A stretch of 36,420 bases of DNA, taken from positions 1-36,420 of the forward strand of contig JAGOGF010000015.1 in the NCBI GenBank assembly GCA_017996845.1, in the 5' to 3' direction. Source of the stretch: Butyrivibrio sp. (GTDB lineage: Bacteria; Bacillota_A; Clostridia; Lachnospirales; Lachnospiraceae). Below are positions 1 through 10,133 of the stretch, piece by piece. The translations under genes were made by a program, and so were the position numbers. The notes beneath the pieces are model-generated. The model had not been told where the DNA came from, ran no database searches, and worked only from the letters and a program-made list of their open reading frames with translations. Each line of letters begins with the position of its first letter. The stretch's first letter is position 1.

Positions 1-122
1 ATGGCATTTATTATGTGATATCTGCATAAATGCGGACATAACGTCATCACAAGATACAATTTCAATGCCATTATAAACTATAGGAACAAGTTTTAAAAGT
101 GGCTTAAGAAAAAATTCATAAT
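1..122. other. Left edge, no supportable gene
   Basis: AT-rich sequence downstream of the uvrA terminator. One minus-strand frame stays open from about position 152 to the window edge, but its only upstream start (a GTG) lies inside the terminator hairpin and has no ribosome binding site, so I do not call it. The rest of the gap up to uvrA (183-277) holds only short imperfect inverted repeats, for example TATACC/GGTATA arms near 250-270. Confidence 0.4.
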
Positions 123-182
123 GAAAAAAAATATAAAATGACGGAAAATCCGCCACTTTATCTACGGATCCTTCCGTCATTT
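123..182 (-). terminator. Rho-independent terminator of uvrBA
   Basis: On the minus strand an 11-bp stem (arms 172-182 and 136-146, AAATGACGGAA against TTCCGTCATTT) encloses a second 5-bp stem (165-169 with 148-152) and is followed by a T-rich run (TTTTATATTTTTTTT). It lies about 95 nt past the uvrA stop and is the natural end of the uvrB-uvrA transcript. Confidence 0.7.
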
Positions 183-277
183 CTGCTTCCGTGCTGTCTT
201 ACCATTATGGTTGGGGAACCAAAAATTGGTAAAAGCTTCTTCTGTTATACCTTTTATCGGTATAATCCTTCCAAGAG

Positions 278-3199
278 TTAACCCTCTTTATTTATTTTTT
301 TATCCCGCTCCAGCATTCTGGCAATATAATATCCCGTATAAGATTCTTTACATTTTGCAATCTGTTCAGGAGTTCCCTTTGCAACCACCGTTCCGCCTTT
401 TGCTCCGCCTTCCGGTCCCATATCAATAATATAATCAGCAGTTTTGATCACATCCAGATTATGTTCGATCACAACAACGGAATTACCTGCCTCCACAAGT
501 TTCTGCAGAATTTCAACCAGTTTTTTGACATCTGCAAAATGAAGCCCTGTTGTAGGTTCATCCAGAATATAAATGGTATTGCCTGTACTGATTTTACTCA
601 GTTCTGTCGCAAGCTTGATTCTTTGCGCCTCCCCACCTGACAGTTCTGTGGAAGGCTGACCAAGCTTTACATAACCAAGTCCTACATCATACAATGTCTG
701 AATTTTTCTCTTTATGGAAGGCATGTTTTCAAAAAACGCAAGTGCCTCCTCAACAGTCATATCAAGAACATCGTAGATATTCTTTCCTTTATATTTAACT
801 TCAAGTGTTTCCCGATTATAACGTTTTCCGCCGCAGACTTCACATGGCACATATACATCCGGAAGAAAATGCATTTCTATCTTGACAATGCCATCCCCTC
901 CGCATGCCTCACATCTGCCTCCCTTTACATTAAAGCTGAACCTTCCCTTGGCATAGCCTCTGGCCTTGGCATCGGGTGTTCCCGCAAAAAGATCCCGGAT
1001 CATATCAAAAACGCCGGTATAGGTTGCTGGGTTGGATCTGGGTGTTCTTCCAATCGGAGACTGATCAATATCAATCACTTTATCCAGTTTTTCCATTCCA
1101 AGAATTTCCTTATGCTTTCCGGGAATGCACCTTGCCCTGTTCAAATCTCTTGCCAGATGCTTATACAGTATTTCATTTACAAGAGAACTTTTTCCTGACC
1201 CCGAAACCCCTGTGACAACCGTCAGAACTCCCAGCGGAATCTTTACATCAATCTCTTTCAGATTGTTTTCTGCGGCACCTTTAACCGTAAGCCATTCCTG
1301 GGGTTTTCTGCGTGATTTGGGAACAGGAATCCGAAGTTTTCCGCTCAGATACTGGCCCGTGACAGATTCCGGTATCTGCATAATTTCTTCTGCCGTGCCC
1401 GCTGCTATTACCTCTCCTCCATGTGCTCCTGCGCCCGGTCCGATATCCACAATATAATCGGCTTCACGCATGGTATCCTCATCATGTTCCACCACAATCA
1501 GCGTATTACCAAGATCGCGTAAATTTTTTAGCGTATTCAGAAGTTTGTCATTATCCCTCTGATGCAGCCCGATACTGGGTTCATCCAGAATATAACATAC
1601 CCCGCACAATCCGGAACCGATTTGTGTGGCCAGTCTGATTCTTTGTGCCTCACCTCCGGATAATGTTCCGGTTGCCCTGGAAAGAGAAAGATAATCAAGA
1701 CCCACATCAATCAGAAATCCTACACGATTACGAATTTCCTTAAGAACCTGTTGTCCGATCAGTTCCTGCTGTGCAGAAAGTTTCAAATCTTTTAAATACT
1801 GATGTAATTCATCGATTGACATGGAGGTAACTTCATATATATTCTTATCTGCTACGGTTACCGCAAGCGCTTCCTTTTTCAGTCTCTGCCCATGACAGAC
1901 CTGACAGGGTGTGATACGCATAAATTCTTCATATTCCTGCTTCATGGTATCTGAACCAGTTTCACGATAACGCTGTTCCACATTTTTGATCAGGCCGTCA
2001 AACAGAATCGGGTAATTTCCCTCGCCGCGCTGCCCCTTATAATGAACCGAAACCGTTTTGTCTGCCCCATGAATCAACATATTGCGGACTTTTTCAGAAA
2101 GCTTCTCATACGGGGTATCCAGACTGAATTTATATTCCTTTGCCAGAGCCTGCAAAATCGCGTTGGAAAAGCTGCCTTCTTTTCCGGATGACTGCCAGCC
2201 CATAACCTGAATTGCTCCTTCCGCAATCGAAAGTCTCTGGTCCGGGATCATCAGGTTTTCATCAAATTCCATTTTATATCCCAGTCCGAAGCATTCCGGG
2301 CAGGCACCGTATGGATTATTAAAGGAAAAGCTTCGCGGCTCAATCTCCGGAATACTGATTCCGCAGTCCGGACAGGCAAAGTTCTGGCTGAAAGTCAGTT
2401 CCTTTCCACCGATCACATCTACTGTCAGAAGTCCTTCTGCCATGGCAAGTGCATTTTCAATAGAATCGGTAAGCCTTCCCCGTATGCTTTCCTTATCTTC
2501 CTTCACAACAAGTCGATCAATGATTACCTCGATGTTATGTTTGATATTTTTATCCAGACTGATCTCTTCTGAAAGTTCATACTGACTTCCATCAATTCTG
2601 ATTCTGACATACCCGGCGCGTTTTGCCCTGTCAATTACCTTACTGTGTTCTCCTTTTCTGCCTCTTACAACCGGTGCCAGAAGCTGGATTTTACTATCCA
2701 CAGGAAGCGCCAGTATCTGCTCTGCCATCTCATCCACACTCTGTCTGCGAATCTCCCGTCCGCAGTTGGGGCAGTGCGGAATACCGATTCTTGCATATAA
2801 CAGACGAAAATGATCATAAATTTCCGTTACAGTTCCAACTGTTGATCTGGGATTTCTGTTGGTTGATTTCTGATCAATTGAAATGGTAGGAGACAGTCCT
2901 TCGATTTTTTCCACATCCGGTTTATCCATTTGTCCCAAAAACATCCTGGCATAGGAGGATAATGATTCCATATATCTGCGCTGACCTTCTGCAAAGATTG
3001 TATCAAAAGCAAGAGAGGATTTTCCCGAACCTGACAGTCCTGTCAGAACTGTCAGGGATTCTCTCGGAATATTAACGTCTACATTCTTCAGGTTGTGCTC
3101 GTTTGCGCCGCGTATCCTGATATAATCGTGAATATCCGTAGAAAGGATACGTCTGGCGGTTGTATTTTGTTTTGTCATTCTATCATTATTTTCTGACAT
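278..3199 (-). CDS. uvrA: Excinuclease ABC subunit UvrA
   Basis: DNA-damage recognition ATPase of nucleotide excision repair. It dimerises, loads UvrB on lesions and then leaves; it acts on DNA in the cytoplasm. The 973 residues contain two ABC ATPase modules, each with a Walker A ([10 protein letters not shown] near residue 55; [10 protein letters not shown] in the C-terminal half) and an LSGGEAQRI signature. Cys-x2-Cys zinc-binding pairs are seen (CPDC/CPEC around residue 280-310; CEAC/CEVC in the C-terminal half). Length is slightly above the family norm because of about 25 extra N-terminal residues and a short charged tail. The ATG has an AGAGG ribosome site 8 nt upstream. It follows uvrB by 26 nt, so the two are surely co-transcribed. 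Identification is firm. Confidence 0.98.
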   Translation of the reverse strand: MSENNDRMTKQNTTARRILSTDIHDYIRIRGANEHNLKNVDVNIPRESLTVLTGLSGSGKSSLAFDTIFAEGQRRYMESLSSYARMFLGQMDKPDVEKIEGLSPTISIDQKSTNRNPRSTVGTVTEIYDHFRLLYARIGIPHCPNCGREIRRQSVDEMAEQILALPVDSKIQLLAPVVRGRKGEHSKVIDRAKRAGYVRIRIDGSQYELSEEISLDKNIKHNIEVIIDRLVVKEDKESIRGRLTDSIENALAMAEGLLTVDVIGGKELTFSQNFACPDCGISIPEIEPRSFSFNNPYGACPECFGLGYKMEFDENLMIPDQRLSIAEGAIQVMGWQSSGKEGSFSNAILQALAKEYKFSLDTPYEKLSEKVRNMLIHGADKTVSVHYKGQRGEGNYPILFDGLIKNVEQRYRETGSDTMKQEYEEFMRITPCQVCHGQRLKKEALAVTVADKNIYEVTSMSIDELHQYLKDLKLSAQQELIGQQVLKEIRNRVGFLIDVGLDYLSLSRATGTLSGGEAQRIRLATQIGSGLCGVCYILDEPSIGLHQRDNDKLLNTLKNLRDLGNTLIVVEHDEDTMREADYIVDIGPGAGAHGGEVIAAGTAEEIMQIPESVTGQYLSGKLRIPVPKSRRKPQEWLTVKGAAENNLKEIDVKIPLGVLTVVTGVSGSGKSSLVNEILYKHLARDLNRARCIPGKHKEILGMEKLDKVIDIDQSPIGRTPRSNPATYTGVFDMIRDLFAGTPDAKARGYAKGRFSFNVKGGRCEACGGDGIVKIEMHFLPDVYVPCEVCGGKRYNRETLEVKYKGKNIYDVLDMTVEEALAFFENMPSIKRKIQTLYDVGLGYVKLGQPSTELSGGEAQRIKLATELSKISTGNTIYILDEPTTGLHFADVKKLVEILQKLVEAGNSVVVIEHNLDVIKTADYIIDMGPEGGAKGGTVVAKGTPEQIAKCKESYTGYYIARMLERDKKINKEG

Positions 3200-3225
3200 G
3201 ACTGTTGCCTCTTTCTATCCTGATA

Positions 3226-5220
3226 TCAAAGACCGGATGTCATTTCATTCAATTGCTTTTTCAGTTCCATTAACTGATCCCGCAGTTCTGCCGCCGATTC
3301 AAAATCAAGTTCGGTGGCCGCATGCTTCATCTTTTTCTGCACCCGTCCGATCAGTTTCTCTATTTCTTCACGGCTCATGGATTCCGGATCTTTTTCAAAT
3401 TGAACCTGTTCTCTTGTAACCTGCCTGGAAATCGTGATCAGATCTCTGACTGCCTTCTTGATTGTCTGTGGGGTAATCCCATGTGCATCATTGTATTCCT
3501 GCTGTATCCCACGGCGCCTCTTTGTCTCGTCAATTGCTTTTTTCATCGAATCCGTCATACGATCGGCATACATGATTACATGTCCTTCTGCATTTCTGGC
3601 TGCACGTCCGATTGTCTGTATCAAAGAAGTTTCCGACCGGAGAAATCCTTCTTTATCTGCATCCAGTATCGCAACCAACGCAATTTCCGGTATATCCAAT
3701 CCTTCCCGCAGCAGATTGATACCGATCAGAACATCAAACACATCCAGACGCATATCCCTTATAATTTCTGCCCGTTCCATTGTATCTATATCAGAATGCA
3801 GGTATTTGACTCTGATGCCGGCTTCTGCCAGGTACTCCGTCAAATCCTCCGCCATTCTCTTCGTCAGTGTCGTTACCAGCACCTTATTTTTCTGATCGGT
3901 CTCTTTTCTGATCTCTGAAATCAGGTCATCAATCTGTCCTTCCACCGGTTTGACTGTTATCTCCGGATCCAACAACCCTGTCGGTCTGATTACCTGCTCC
4001 GCGCGGAGCAGTTCATGTTCTGCCTCATACTTCCCAGGCGTTGCAGAACAAAACAGCATCTGGTCAATATGTGTCTCAAATTCTTCAAAATTAAGAGGTC
4101 TGTTATCCAATGCGGAGGGAAGTCGAAATCCATAATCCACAAGTGTTCTTTTTCTGGACTGATCTCCATGGTACATGGCTCCTACCTGGGGAATGGAGAT
4201 ATGCGATTCATCCACTATAATCAGAAAATCTCCGGCAAAGAAGTCAATCAGTGTAAACGGCGGATCCCCCTCTTTCATAAAGTTCAATTGTCTGGAATAA
4301 TTTTCAATCCCGGAACAAAATCCGGTTTCCCGCATCATTTCCACATCAAAATTGGTGCGCTCCGCAATTCTCTGCGCCTCAATCAGTTTATCCTCTCCCT
4401 TAAAATACTTTACCCGCTCTTCCAGTTCTTTCTCAATATTCTCACAGGCAATATTTATCGTTTCCTGCGGTACTACATAATGCGAAGCAGGATAAATCAT
4501 TATATGCTCCAGTTCCGCATGTACTTTTTCCGTAAGGGGTTCAACTTCGCAGATCCGCTCAATTTCATCCCCGAAAAACTCAATTCGAATCAGATATTCA
4601 CTTCCCTGCGCAGGAAATATTTCCAGTACATCTCCGCGTACTCTGAAATTGCAGCGTTCCAGCTCCATGTCATTTCTTGTGTACTGAATCGAAATCAGAT
4701 CGCGGATTACATCATCCCGTTCTTTCTCCATTCCCGGACGCAAAGATATCGACATTCCCTTAAATTCATCCGGGCTTCCCAGTCCATAGATACAGGATAC
4801 GCTTGCTACCACAATTACATCTTTTCTTTCTGACAAGGATGCCGTGGCAGACAGACGCAGCTTATCGATTTCTTCATTGATGGCGGAATCTTTGGCTATA
4901 TAGGTATCCGACTGCGGTACATATGCCTCCGGCTGATAGTAATCATAATATGAAACAAAATACTCAACCGCATTCTCTGGAAAAAATTCTTTCATCTCTC
5001 CGTATAATTGCCCTGCAAGTGTTTTGTTATGTGAAATAATCAGAGTCGGTTTATTCAGCGCCTGAATGACATTGGCCATTGTATAGGTTTTTCCCGATCC
5101 GGTTACCCCAAGTAATGTTTCGAACTGATTTCCCTTCTGAAAACCTTCCACGAGTTCCCGGATAGCCTGCGGCTGATCCCCGGTCGGCTGATATGGCGCT
5201 ACCAGTTTAAAATGATCCAT
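3226..5220 (-). CDS. uvrB: Excinuclease ABC subunit UvrB
   Basis: Damage-verification helicase of nucleotide excision repair, loaded by UvrA and partner of the UvrC nuclease (uvrC is not in this window). The 664 residues are full length. Visible features are Walker A ([10 protein letters not shown] near residue 40), the Tyr-rich beta-hairpin region ([14 protein letters not shown] near residue 90), the DESH helicase motif near residue 340, helicase motifs V-VI ([22 protein letters not shown]), and a C-terminal UVR domain ([14 protein letters not shown], then [10 protein letters not shown]) that binds UvrC. It is the first gene of the uvrBA unit. A LexA/DinR-like box lies about 80 nt upstream, as expected for an SOS gene. 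Confidence 0.98.
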   Translation of the reverse strand: MDHFKLVAPYQPTGDQPQAIRELVEGFQKGNQFETLLGVTGSGKTYTMANVIQALNKPTLIISHNKTLAGQLYGEMKEFFPENAVEYFVSYYDYYQPEAYVPQSDTYIAKDSAINEEIDKLRLSATASLSERKDVIVVASVSCIYGLGSPDEFKGMSISLRPGMEKERDDVIRDLISIQYTRNDMELERCNFRVRGDVLEIFPAQGSEYLIRIEFFGDEIERICEVEPLTEKVHAELEHIMIYPASHYVVPQETINIACENIEKELEERVKYFKGEDKLIEAQRIAERTNFDVEMMRETGFCSGIENYSRQLNFMKEGDPPFTLIDFFAGDFLIIVDESHISIPQVGAMYHGDQSRKRTLVDYGFRLPSALDNRPLNFEEFETHIDQMLFCSATPGKYEAEHELLRAEQVIRPTGLLDPEITVKPVEGQIDDLISEIRKETDQKNKVLVTTLTKRMAEDLTEYLAEAGIRVKYLHSDIDTMERAEIIRDMRLDVFDVLIGINLLREGLDIPEIALVAILDADKEGFLRSETSLIQTIGRAARNAEGHVIMYADRMTDSMKKAIDETKRRRGIQQEYNDAHGITPQTIKKAVRDLITISRQVTREQVQFEKDPESMSREEIEKLIGRVQKKMKHAATELDFESAAELRDQLMELKKQLNEMTSGL

Positions 5221-5271
5221 CGTCTGCCTCGTTTCTTACAAACACATTTTCTGCTACATGATCTATGTGAA

Positions 5272-5301
5272 AGTATAGCACGAGTTTTATTTTTTGGCGA
5301 A
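5272..5301 (-). promoter_or_regulatory. Probable uvrB promoter
   Basis: The minus strand carries TATACT at 5277-5272 as a -10 element (5 of 6 against TATAAT). The matching -35 position (TTCGCC, 5301-5296, spacer 18) is weak. It sits in the 106-nt gap between the kinase gene and uvrB, and the LexA-like box overlaps the -35. Confidence 0.45.
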
Positions 5302-5311
5302 TGAATGTTCG
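5298..5311 (-). promoter_or_regulatory. LexA (DinR) operator-like box before uvrB
   Basis: The minus strand reads CGAACATTCATTCG. The Firmicute LexA/DinR consensus is CGAAC-N4-GTTCG; this site matches 9 of 10 fixed positions (A for G at the start of the second half-site). It overlaps the -35 region of the predicted uvrB promoter, the expected place for SOS repression. Inferred from sequence only. Confidence 0.6.
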
Positions 5312-5326
5312 ATTTTTATATAATAT

Positions 5327-6412
5327 TTATAAAAATTTTTTTCTGTCAAACGTATACACAATGTCTTTTTCAATTTTCATTCCATATTTTTTCATACACT
5401 GTACCTCCGCTCGCTGCAGATTGATCATCCAGTCTTTCTGTGGCTCATCCATCGGCAGAACAATATCCTCCCATTGTTCATATACCCGATACCTGACATC
5501 TGCATTTTCACAATATGTTCCTGTTATCCGCATATGATAATTCAGTTTCTTTATATCCGTTTTCCTGTGCCGTAGTTGTTTTATCCCGGACAAAATACTT
5601 TGCATGCCAGTTTTTGCTTCACAACTCAGTAAATCCTGATAAAGTTCGGCACAGGATCTGTATCTGTTATATGGTTCTGTTTGAATACACTTATCGACAA
5701 TTCTGATTATTTTTTCTGATATATGATACTTTTGACACTTAATTATGTAGTTCTTCTTTGCTGCCTTATCATCTTCGGCCGGATTTAACCCCGTCAGCAT
5801 ATATAAGAAGAGCATTCCGAATGCATATATATCAGTTGCCGCTCCCATGCTTTTTCCTTCATACTGCTCCGGTGCAGCATAACCTCTTGTTCCAAGGCAA
5901 AGTATTTTTTCCTTTTTTTCATTTTGATATTTTCTGGCTGTTCCAAAATCAATCAGAACGACACTGCCGTCTTTTCTTCTCATCAAATTGGCCGGTTTCA
6001 GATCCTGATACAGAATCGGTATCTCTCTGCTATGCAGATACCCCAAAAGATCACAGATCTGTATGGCATATTCCAATGCTATTTCCTTTTCTAATCTGCT
6101 TCTACGAATACATTTTTCCAGGGTTTCTCCCTCTATATATTCCATTACCAAATAAAAACAGTCATTTGTTTCCAATACATCTGACACAGAAACAATTCCG
6201 TGCTGCCGCAGTTCCTTTAATATATCCTTTTCAGTTATCAGACTTTGTATTACCACCCATTGATTGATATATCCTTTTTTCTGTACTTCCTTAATGGCCC
6301 ACACAGCATCTGCTGTTTTATTTTCAGCAAGATATACTCTGCTCATTCCGCCTTGTCCGATCAGATTCCTGATCCAATATTTTTCGTCAAGCATATCTCC
6401 TGTCTTTATCAT
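5327..6412 (-). CDS. Soluble serine/threonine protein kinase (no PASTA domains)
   Basis: Hanks-type kinase of 361 residues. Visible motifs: Gly-rich loop GQGGMSRVYL (residues 19-28), catalytic Lys in AIKEV (K41), catalytic loop YQDLKPANLM (D137, with Tyr-Gln in place of the usual His-Arg), DFG (D155) and APEQYEG. All catalytic residues are present, so it should be active. After residue 270 there is about 90 residues of charged, non-membrane sequence of unknown function. There is no transmembrane segment and no PASTA sensor, unlike PrkC/IreK. The start overlaps the stop of the PP2C gene by 4 nt (ATGA), so kinase and phosphatase are translationally coupled. Substrates cannot be told from the sequence. 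Confidence 0.93.
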   Translation of the reverse strand: MIKTGDMLDEKYWIRNLIGQGGMSRVYLAENKTADAVWAIKEVQKKGYINQWVVIQSLITEKDILKELRQHGIVSVSDVLETNDCFYLVMEYIEGETLEKCIRRSRLEKEIALEYAIQICDLLGYLHSREIPILYQDLKPANLMRRKDGSVVLIDFGTARKYQNEKKEKILCLGTRGYAAPEQYEGKSMGAATDIYAFGMLFLYMLTGLNPAEDDKAAKKNYIIKCQKYHISEKIIRIVDKCIQTEPYNRYRSCAELYQDLLSCEAKTGMQSILSGIKQLRHRKTDIKKLNYHMRITGTYCENADVRYRVYEQWEDIVLPMDEPQKDWMINLQRAEVQCMKKYGMKIEKDIVYTFDRKKFL

Positions 6413-7260
6413 TGTTCTCCATGTTTATCCATTGTGATAGATTTAAATTTATAAAAAAGTCTATTCTTTTTTACTGTTATCATGATTGCAGAAATATCAT
6501 CGATTTCACCTTTTTTCCTGCAGCGGCCCATTCTCTGCTCAATCTTTTTTTCCATTCTGCCTTCCGTCATCCGGTAACTTCTTTGCATCATTTCATATAC
6601 CTTTTTCATATCCGCTTTTTTCCAGAATCCATCTGAGCAAAGAAAAAAAGACATCTTATCCTCCAGCCTCCCTTCATAAAACTTTGGTATCACTGTCTGC
6701 GATGCTCCAACGCACTGCAGAAGAACATGCGCCTGTGAATGTTCTTCTGCTTCTTTTTGTGTCAGGAAACGGCTTTCCACCAGCTTCTGAACATAGGTCT
6801 GATCAACCGTCAGCTGCTCTGTCTGTCCGTTATGCGTATCATAAAGTCTACAGTCTCCAATATGCATAACAAGATATGTCTGTTCTACCAGAAGTACTGC
6901 CAGAATTGTAGTTCCAAGTTTTCTGTCATGCAGTCTCCCATATCCGGTAAGCTGAATATTCAACTGCATAATTCTTTTTCTCCAGCTTTCTTTTACAGCA
7001 TCTGCAATTGGAATTCCACAGCCCGTTTTCTTCGAATTTGCTTCCATTATTGCAGGCAGCTCATCATAAAACCACCGTTCCATTGTTCTGATTCCCTGTG
7101 CGCTTGCAATTTCTCCGTCATCAAGCCCGCCCATACCATCACAAAGAACAGCAAATGCGATTCTTTCTTTGTTCAGAACCGCAACTTTTAAAAGAAGTGC
7201 ATCCTGGTTGACTTTTTTCCCATACCCCTTTTGTGTACAGGCACAGCTTCTTATTTTCAT
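6409..7260 (-). CDS. PP2C-family Ser/Thr protein phosphatase
   Basis: Metal-dependent phosphatase of 283 residues, expected to reverse the phosphorylation made by the kinase encoded directly downstream. The family motifs are in order: NQDA near residue 18, CDGMGG near residue 40, LGTT, HIGDCRLY near residue 135, LCSDGFW near residue 208, and DDISAI near the C-terminus. The Asp residues that bind the two metal ions are kept. There is no signal peptide or membrane segment. The last 20 residues (Lys-rich, after the final metal-binding Asp) are not typical and overlap the kinase start. The upstream gap of 177 nt holds the terminator of the preceding operon and a small inverted repeat, so the pair is probably transcribed on its own. 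Confidence 0.93.
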   Translation of the reverse strand: MKIRSCACTQKGYGKKVNQDALLLKVAVLNKERIAFAVLCDGMGGLDDGEIASAQGIRTMERWFYDELPAIMEANSKKTGCGIPIADAVKESWRKRIMQLNIQLTGYGRLHDRKLGTTILAVLLVEQTYLVMHIGDCRLYDTHNGQTEQLTVDQTYVQKLVESRFLTQKEAEEHSQAHVLLQCVGASQTVIPKFYEGRLEDKMSFFLCSDGFWKKADMKKVYEMMQRSYRMTEGRMEKKIEQRMGRCRKKGEIDDISAIMITVKKNRLFYKFKSITMDKHGEQ

Positions 7261-7312
7261 AAATCCTCATTTCCTTGCTTTGAATACATTTCATAAAATT
7301 CCATGGATTTGT

Positions 7313-7326
7313 CCTGTGATTACAGG
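7313..7326. repeat. Small inverted repeat upstream of the phosphatase gene
   Basis: CCTGT and ACAGG arms separated by 4 nt, 53-66 nt before the PP2C start codon. It could be an operator of the phosphatase-kinase operon; no clear -35/-10 pair is visible around it. Confidence 0.3.
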
Positions 7327-7336
7327 TTTATGTTCA

Positions 7337-7376
7337 GAAAAAAGAAAAGAAGCCAGCCACATGCGTGACTGACTTC
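7337..7376 (-). terminator. Rho-independent terminator of the ftsEX operon
   Basis: On the minus strand a 12-bp stem with a GCAT tetraloop (arms 7376-7365 and 7360-7349, with G-T wobbles but no unpaired base) is followed by TTTTCTTTTTTC. It lies about 60 nt past the S41 protease stop and ends the regulator-ftsE-ftsX-M23-S41 unit. Confidence 0.88.
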
Positions 7377-7437
7377 GATATTCTATCCCATTTTAATCTT
7401 TTTGTATAGACTATTTTTTTGATAGTCGTTCTTCATT

Positions 7438-8880
7438 TTATTTCATTTTTTCAGCAATTACTTCCTGTGCTTTTTTTAGCTGATTATCTGAACCATCTTT
7501 TGTATATGCATCACTGTCGAATTCAACTGAAACATCCGGTTCAATACCAATTTTATTAATATTATTACCCTTTGGCGTAAAATAGTTGCTGACTGTAAGT
7601 TTTACTGCAGTTCCGTCATTAAATGGGAAAATTCTCTGTACAACGCCTTTTCCGTACGTTTTCGTTCCCACAAGTGTGCCAATACCATAATCCTTTATTG
7701 CACCTGACAGAATCTCCGATGCACTTGCAGAATATCCGTTCACAAGAACAACAATCGGAACTTTTAACTGATTTTTACCATCACAGGTATAATTCTGTCG
7801 TTTGCCATCACGATCTACTGTATAAACAATATTTCCCTCAGGAAGAATCTGCCTTGCAATATTGCAGACTGTATCAAGATTTCCTCCCGGATTACTGCGA
7901 AGATCCAGAATCAGTCCTTTCATGTTTTTTTCTTTCAGGACTGCAAGTCCCTCTGCGAACTGATCATAGGTAACCGTATCAAATTCGGTAATCTGAAGAT
8001 AACCGACCTGATCATCAAGCATCTTATATTTTACAGTCGGGCTTTCCACCTTTTTCCTGGTAATATCGAATTCCAGATATCCGGACTCTCCCTCTCTGTA
8101 TATTGTAAGATGAACGCTGGTTCCTTCCTTGCCTTTTACTTTGCTGACAAGTTCTTCATTTGTCATATCCTGTGTAGATTCATCATTTACCTTATAAATA
8201 ACATCCCCAGTTCTAAGTCCCGCCGTCTCTGCCGGGCTTCCGGAAATCACTCCTGCAACCGCCGGCAGCTTCGAATCCGTATCCGTTGTGATATATGCTC
8301 CGATTCCATAATACACGCCTTCGGTTTCACTCATCATGGAAGATAATTCATCCTTGGTGTAATACGTGGAATAGGGATCATCCAGTGATTCCAAAAGTCC
8401 CTTATACATCCCATCTGCTTCGGCACTGCTTTTAATATCTGTCTTGTAGTAATAGGTATTGATCGTATCTTCCAAAAGCTGCAATTTGCTCAGGGTATCC
8501 TTTGTAAGAGCCTGTGTGCCGGACGTTGTCTGTGCTGTCCCTGAGAAACTGCTGAAAATCACTGCTCTGTCAGTCCATACATAACAGGCACATACAACCA
8601 ATACTGCAGCCATAAATCCCGCAATCACACCGCCCCAGAAACTATGGCGGCGAAGGCGCTTTGCCTCATGATCTTCTTCCGGTATTGGTTCCGGGACCCC
8701 GTTATAGGTATCTACACCATTCTGGCTCTCTTCATAGGTACTTCCATTAGAAAACCTGTAATACGTATCCGCATTATGGGGCGTCTCAGCCTGCTGTTCT
8801 TCTGCACTATGCTGTTGTTCATTTTCCTGTCTGCTATCCTGATCGCTCATCTTCTTACATCTTTCCGGTGGGTTCTGCAT
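7438..8880 (-). CDS. S41-family C-terminal processing protease
   Basis: Membrane-anchored, extracytoplasmic serine protease of the CtpA/Tsp type. The 480 residues hold a Gln/Glu-rich cytoplasmic N-terminus (1-78), one transmembrane segment (about 82-102), a PDZ domain (about 190-275; GVISGSPAETAGLRTGDVI) and the S41 catalytic core. The Ser-Lys dyad is in YSASASEI (about S386) and GTKTYGKG (about K411). The substrate-binding LRSNPGG stretch precedes it. It is the last gene of the ftsEX operon, 12 nt behind the M23 peptidase, which suggests it matures or degrades the hydrolase or another envelope protein. An alternative start, 10 codons in at 8850, is possible: the first ATG has GGCGGAG only 3 nt away. 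Confidence 0.93.
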   Translation of the reverse strand: MQNPPERCKKMSDQDSRQENEQQHSAEEQQAETPHNADTYYRFSNGSTYEESQNGVDTYNGVPEPIPEEDHEAKRLRRHSFWGGVIAGFMAAVLVVCACYVWTDRAVIFSSFSGTAQTTSGTQALTKDTLSKLQLLEDTINTYYYKTDIKSSAEADGMYKGLLESLDDPYSTYYTKDELSSMMSETEGVYYGIGAYITTDTDSKLPAVAGVISGSPAETAGLRTGDVIYKVNDESTQDMTNEELVSKVKGKEGTSVHLTIYREGESGYLEFDITRKKVESPTVKYKMLDDQVGYLQITEFDTVTYDQFAEGLAVLKEKNMKGLILDLRSNPGGNLDTVCNIARQILPEGNIVYTVDRDGKRQNYTCDGKNQLKVPIVVLVNGYSASASEILSGAIKDYGIGTLVGTKTYGKGVVQRIFPFNDGTAVKLTVSNYFTPKGNNINKIGIEPDVSVEFDSDAYTKDGSDNQLKKAQEVIAEKMK

Positions 8881-8892
8881 ATACTCCGCCTG

Positions 8893-10122
8893 TTATTTTA
8901 AGTAATTCCATGGATTAACATAAGAGCCATTCAATCTGACACTGAAATGCAGGTGATTGCCTGTTGCTCTCCCTGTTGCTCCGACTGCAGCAATCTGATC
9001 CCCCTTAGAAACCGTCTGTCCAGTCGATACGTTCAGCGATGATGCGTGCATGTATACTGTATATAATCCATCGCCATGATCAATCATGACATAATTACCC
9101 ATTGTGGTACTGTAGGCTGCCGCAACAACTGTTCCGTTATATGCTGCCAGAATAGGTGATCCGCCTGGTGCCGCCATATCAATACCATTATGAAACTGCT
9201 GAATTCCCAGAATCGGATGTATCCGATTTCCATAATCATCTGAAATTCTGGTATAGGAAGGACATGGCCATGTAAACATTCCCCCATCATACGTCTGTGC
9301 TTTTTTCTGCTGCGCTTCAAGCTGCTTTTTTTCTTCTGCAACTGCCTTCTCCAAGGCAGAAATGGTATCATTCTGCTCCTGAATGCTCGCCTCATATTCA
9401 TCGATTGCCGCCTGCTTATCTGTAATATTTGCTGAAATATCACCGATTTCTGCAGTTTTATCATTGATCAGTGTCTGCATATTGACCTGTTCAACGGCCA
9501 CATCCGCCTTTGCATCTGTAAGCGTTGACTTTTCCTGCTCAAGCTCTTCTTTTGTCAATTCAATCATTTTGGCCGTATTAATATATTCATTTAACTTATT
9601 TCTGTCATATTCTGAAAGCATTTCAACATATTCTGCTTTATTCAGCATCTCGGCAAAACTTCCGGATTCTAAAAGAAGTTCAAGATAAAGAGAATCTCCT
9701 CTCTCATACATGAACTTAATTCTGGCTTTCATTGCCTCATACTGTGCCTGCTGTTCTGCCTGTGTCTTCTCCAGTTCAGTCTGTGTTTTCTGAATGTCCT
9801 GCTCCTTAGCGGTAATCTTGGACTCCAGTTCATTTATTTTCTGCTGAATCCCGGTAAGACTTTCATCCAGTTTTTTCACATAGGAATTCAAATCCTTTTT
9901 GGATGCTTTCAGCTCTTCCTGCACTTTCTGCAAATCCGTGAGATTGTTCTTCATCCCCTCACGCTCCTGCTTTGCAGACTCTATCTGGCTTTCCTTCTGT
10001 TTGATTCCCGCTTCCGTAACCTCTGCACTGGACTTGATACTGCCAAAATTTCCAACACAAACACAGATGAGTATACATGTAATCAATATTCTTTTTGCTG
10101 AAAGCTTATTCATATTACTCAA
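8893..10122 (-). CDS. Coiled-coil M23 peptidoglycan hydrolase (EnvC-like)
   Basis: Secreted murein hydrolase or activator, probably switched by FtsEX. The 409 residues comprise a signal peptide (hydrophobic about 12-27, ending near SSAEV), a long coiled coil (about 35-270, rich in Lys/Glu/Gln heptads) and a C-terminal LytM/M23 domain (about 285-405). Zinc ligands are intact: HNGID (His and Asp) and HLHF (last His), with YMHAS between. E. coli EnvC has lost such residues and only activates amidases, so this protein may cleave peptidoglycan itself, like B. subtilis CwlO, which FtsEX controls. The start is TTG, 8 nt after an AAAGG that overlaps the ftsX stop; an ATG three codons further in (10113) is the alternative. 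Confidence 0.9.
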   Translation of the reverse strand: MSNMNKLSAKRILITCILICVCVGNFGSIKSSAEVTEAGIKQKESQIESAKQEREGMKNNLTDLQKVQEELKASKKDLNSYVKKLDESLTGIQQKINELESKITAKEQDIQKTQTELEKTQAEQQAQYEAMKARIKFMYERGDSLYLELLLESGSFAEMLNKAEYVEMLSEYDRNKLNEYINTAKMIELTKEELEQEKSTLTDAKADVAVEQVNMQTLINDKTAEIGDISANITDKQAAIDEYEASIQEQNDTISALEKAVAEEKKQLEAQQKKAQTYDGGMFTWPCPSYTRISDDYGNRIHPILGIQQFHNGIDMAAPGGSPILAAYNGTVVAAAYSTTMGNYVMIDHGDGLYTVYMHASSLNVSTGQTVSKGDQIAAVGATGRATGNHLHFSVRLNGSYVNPWNYLK

Positions 10123-10133
10123 ATTTTCGGCCT

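Noticed and set aside
1..152. Minus-strand open frame running off the left edge
   Set aside because: Its start would be inside the uvrA terminator and lacks a ribosome site; no family recognised.
4015..4833. Long plus-strand open frame opposite uvrB (272 codons)
   Set aside because: It lies wholly antisense to a certain gene, has no recognisable domain, and is rich in residues typical of antisense frames.
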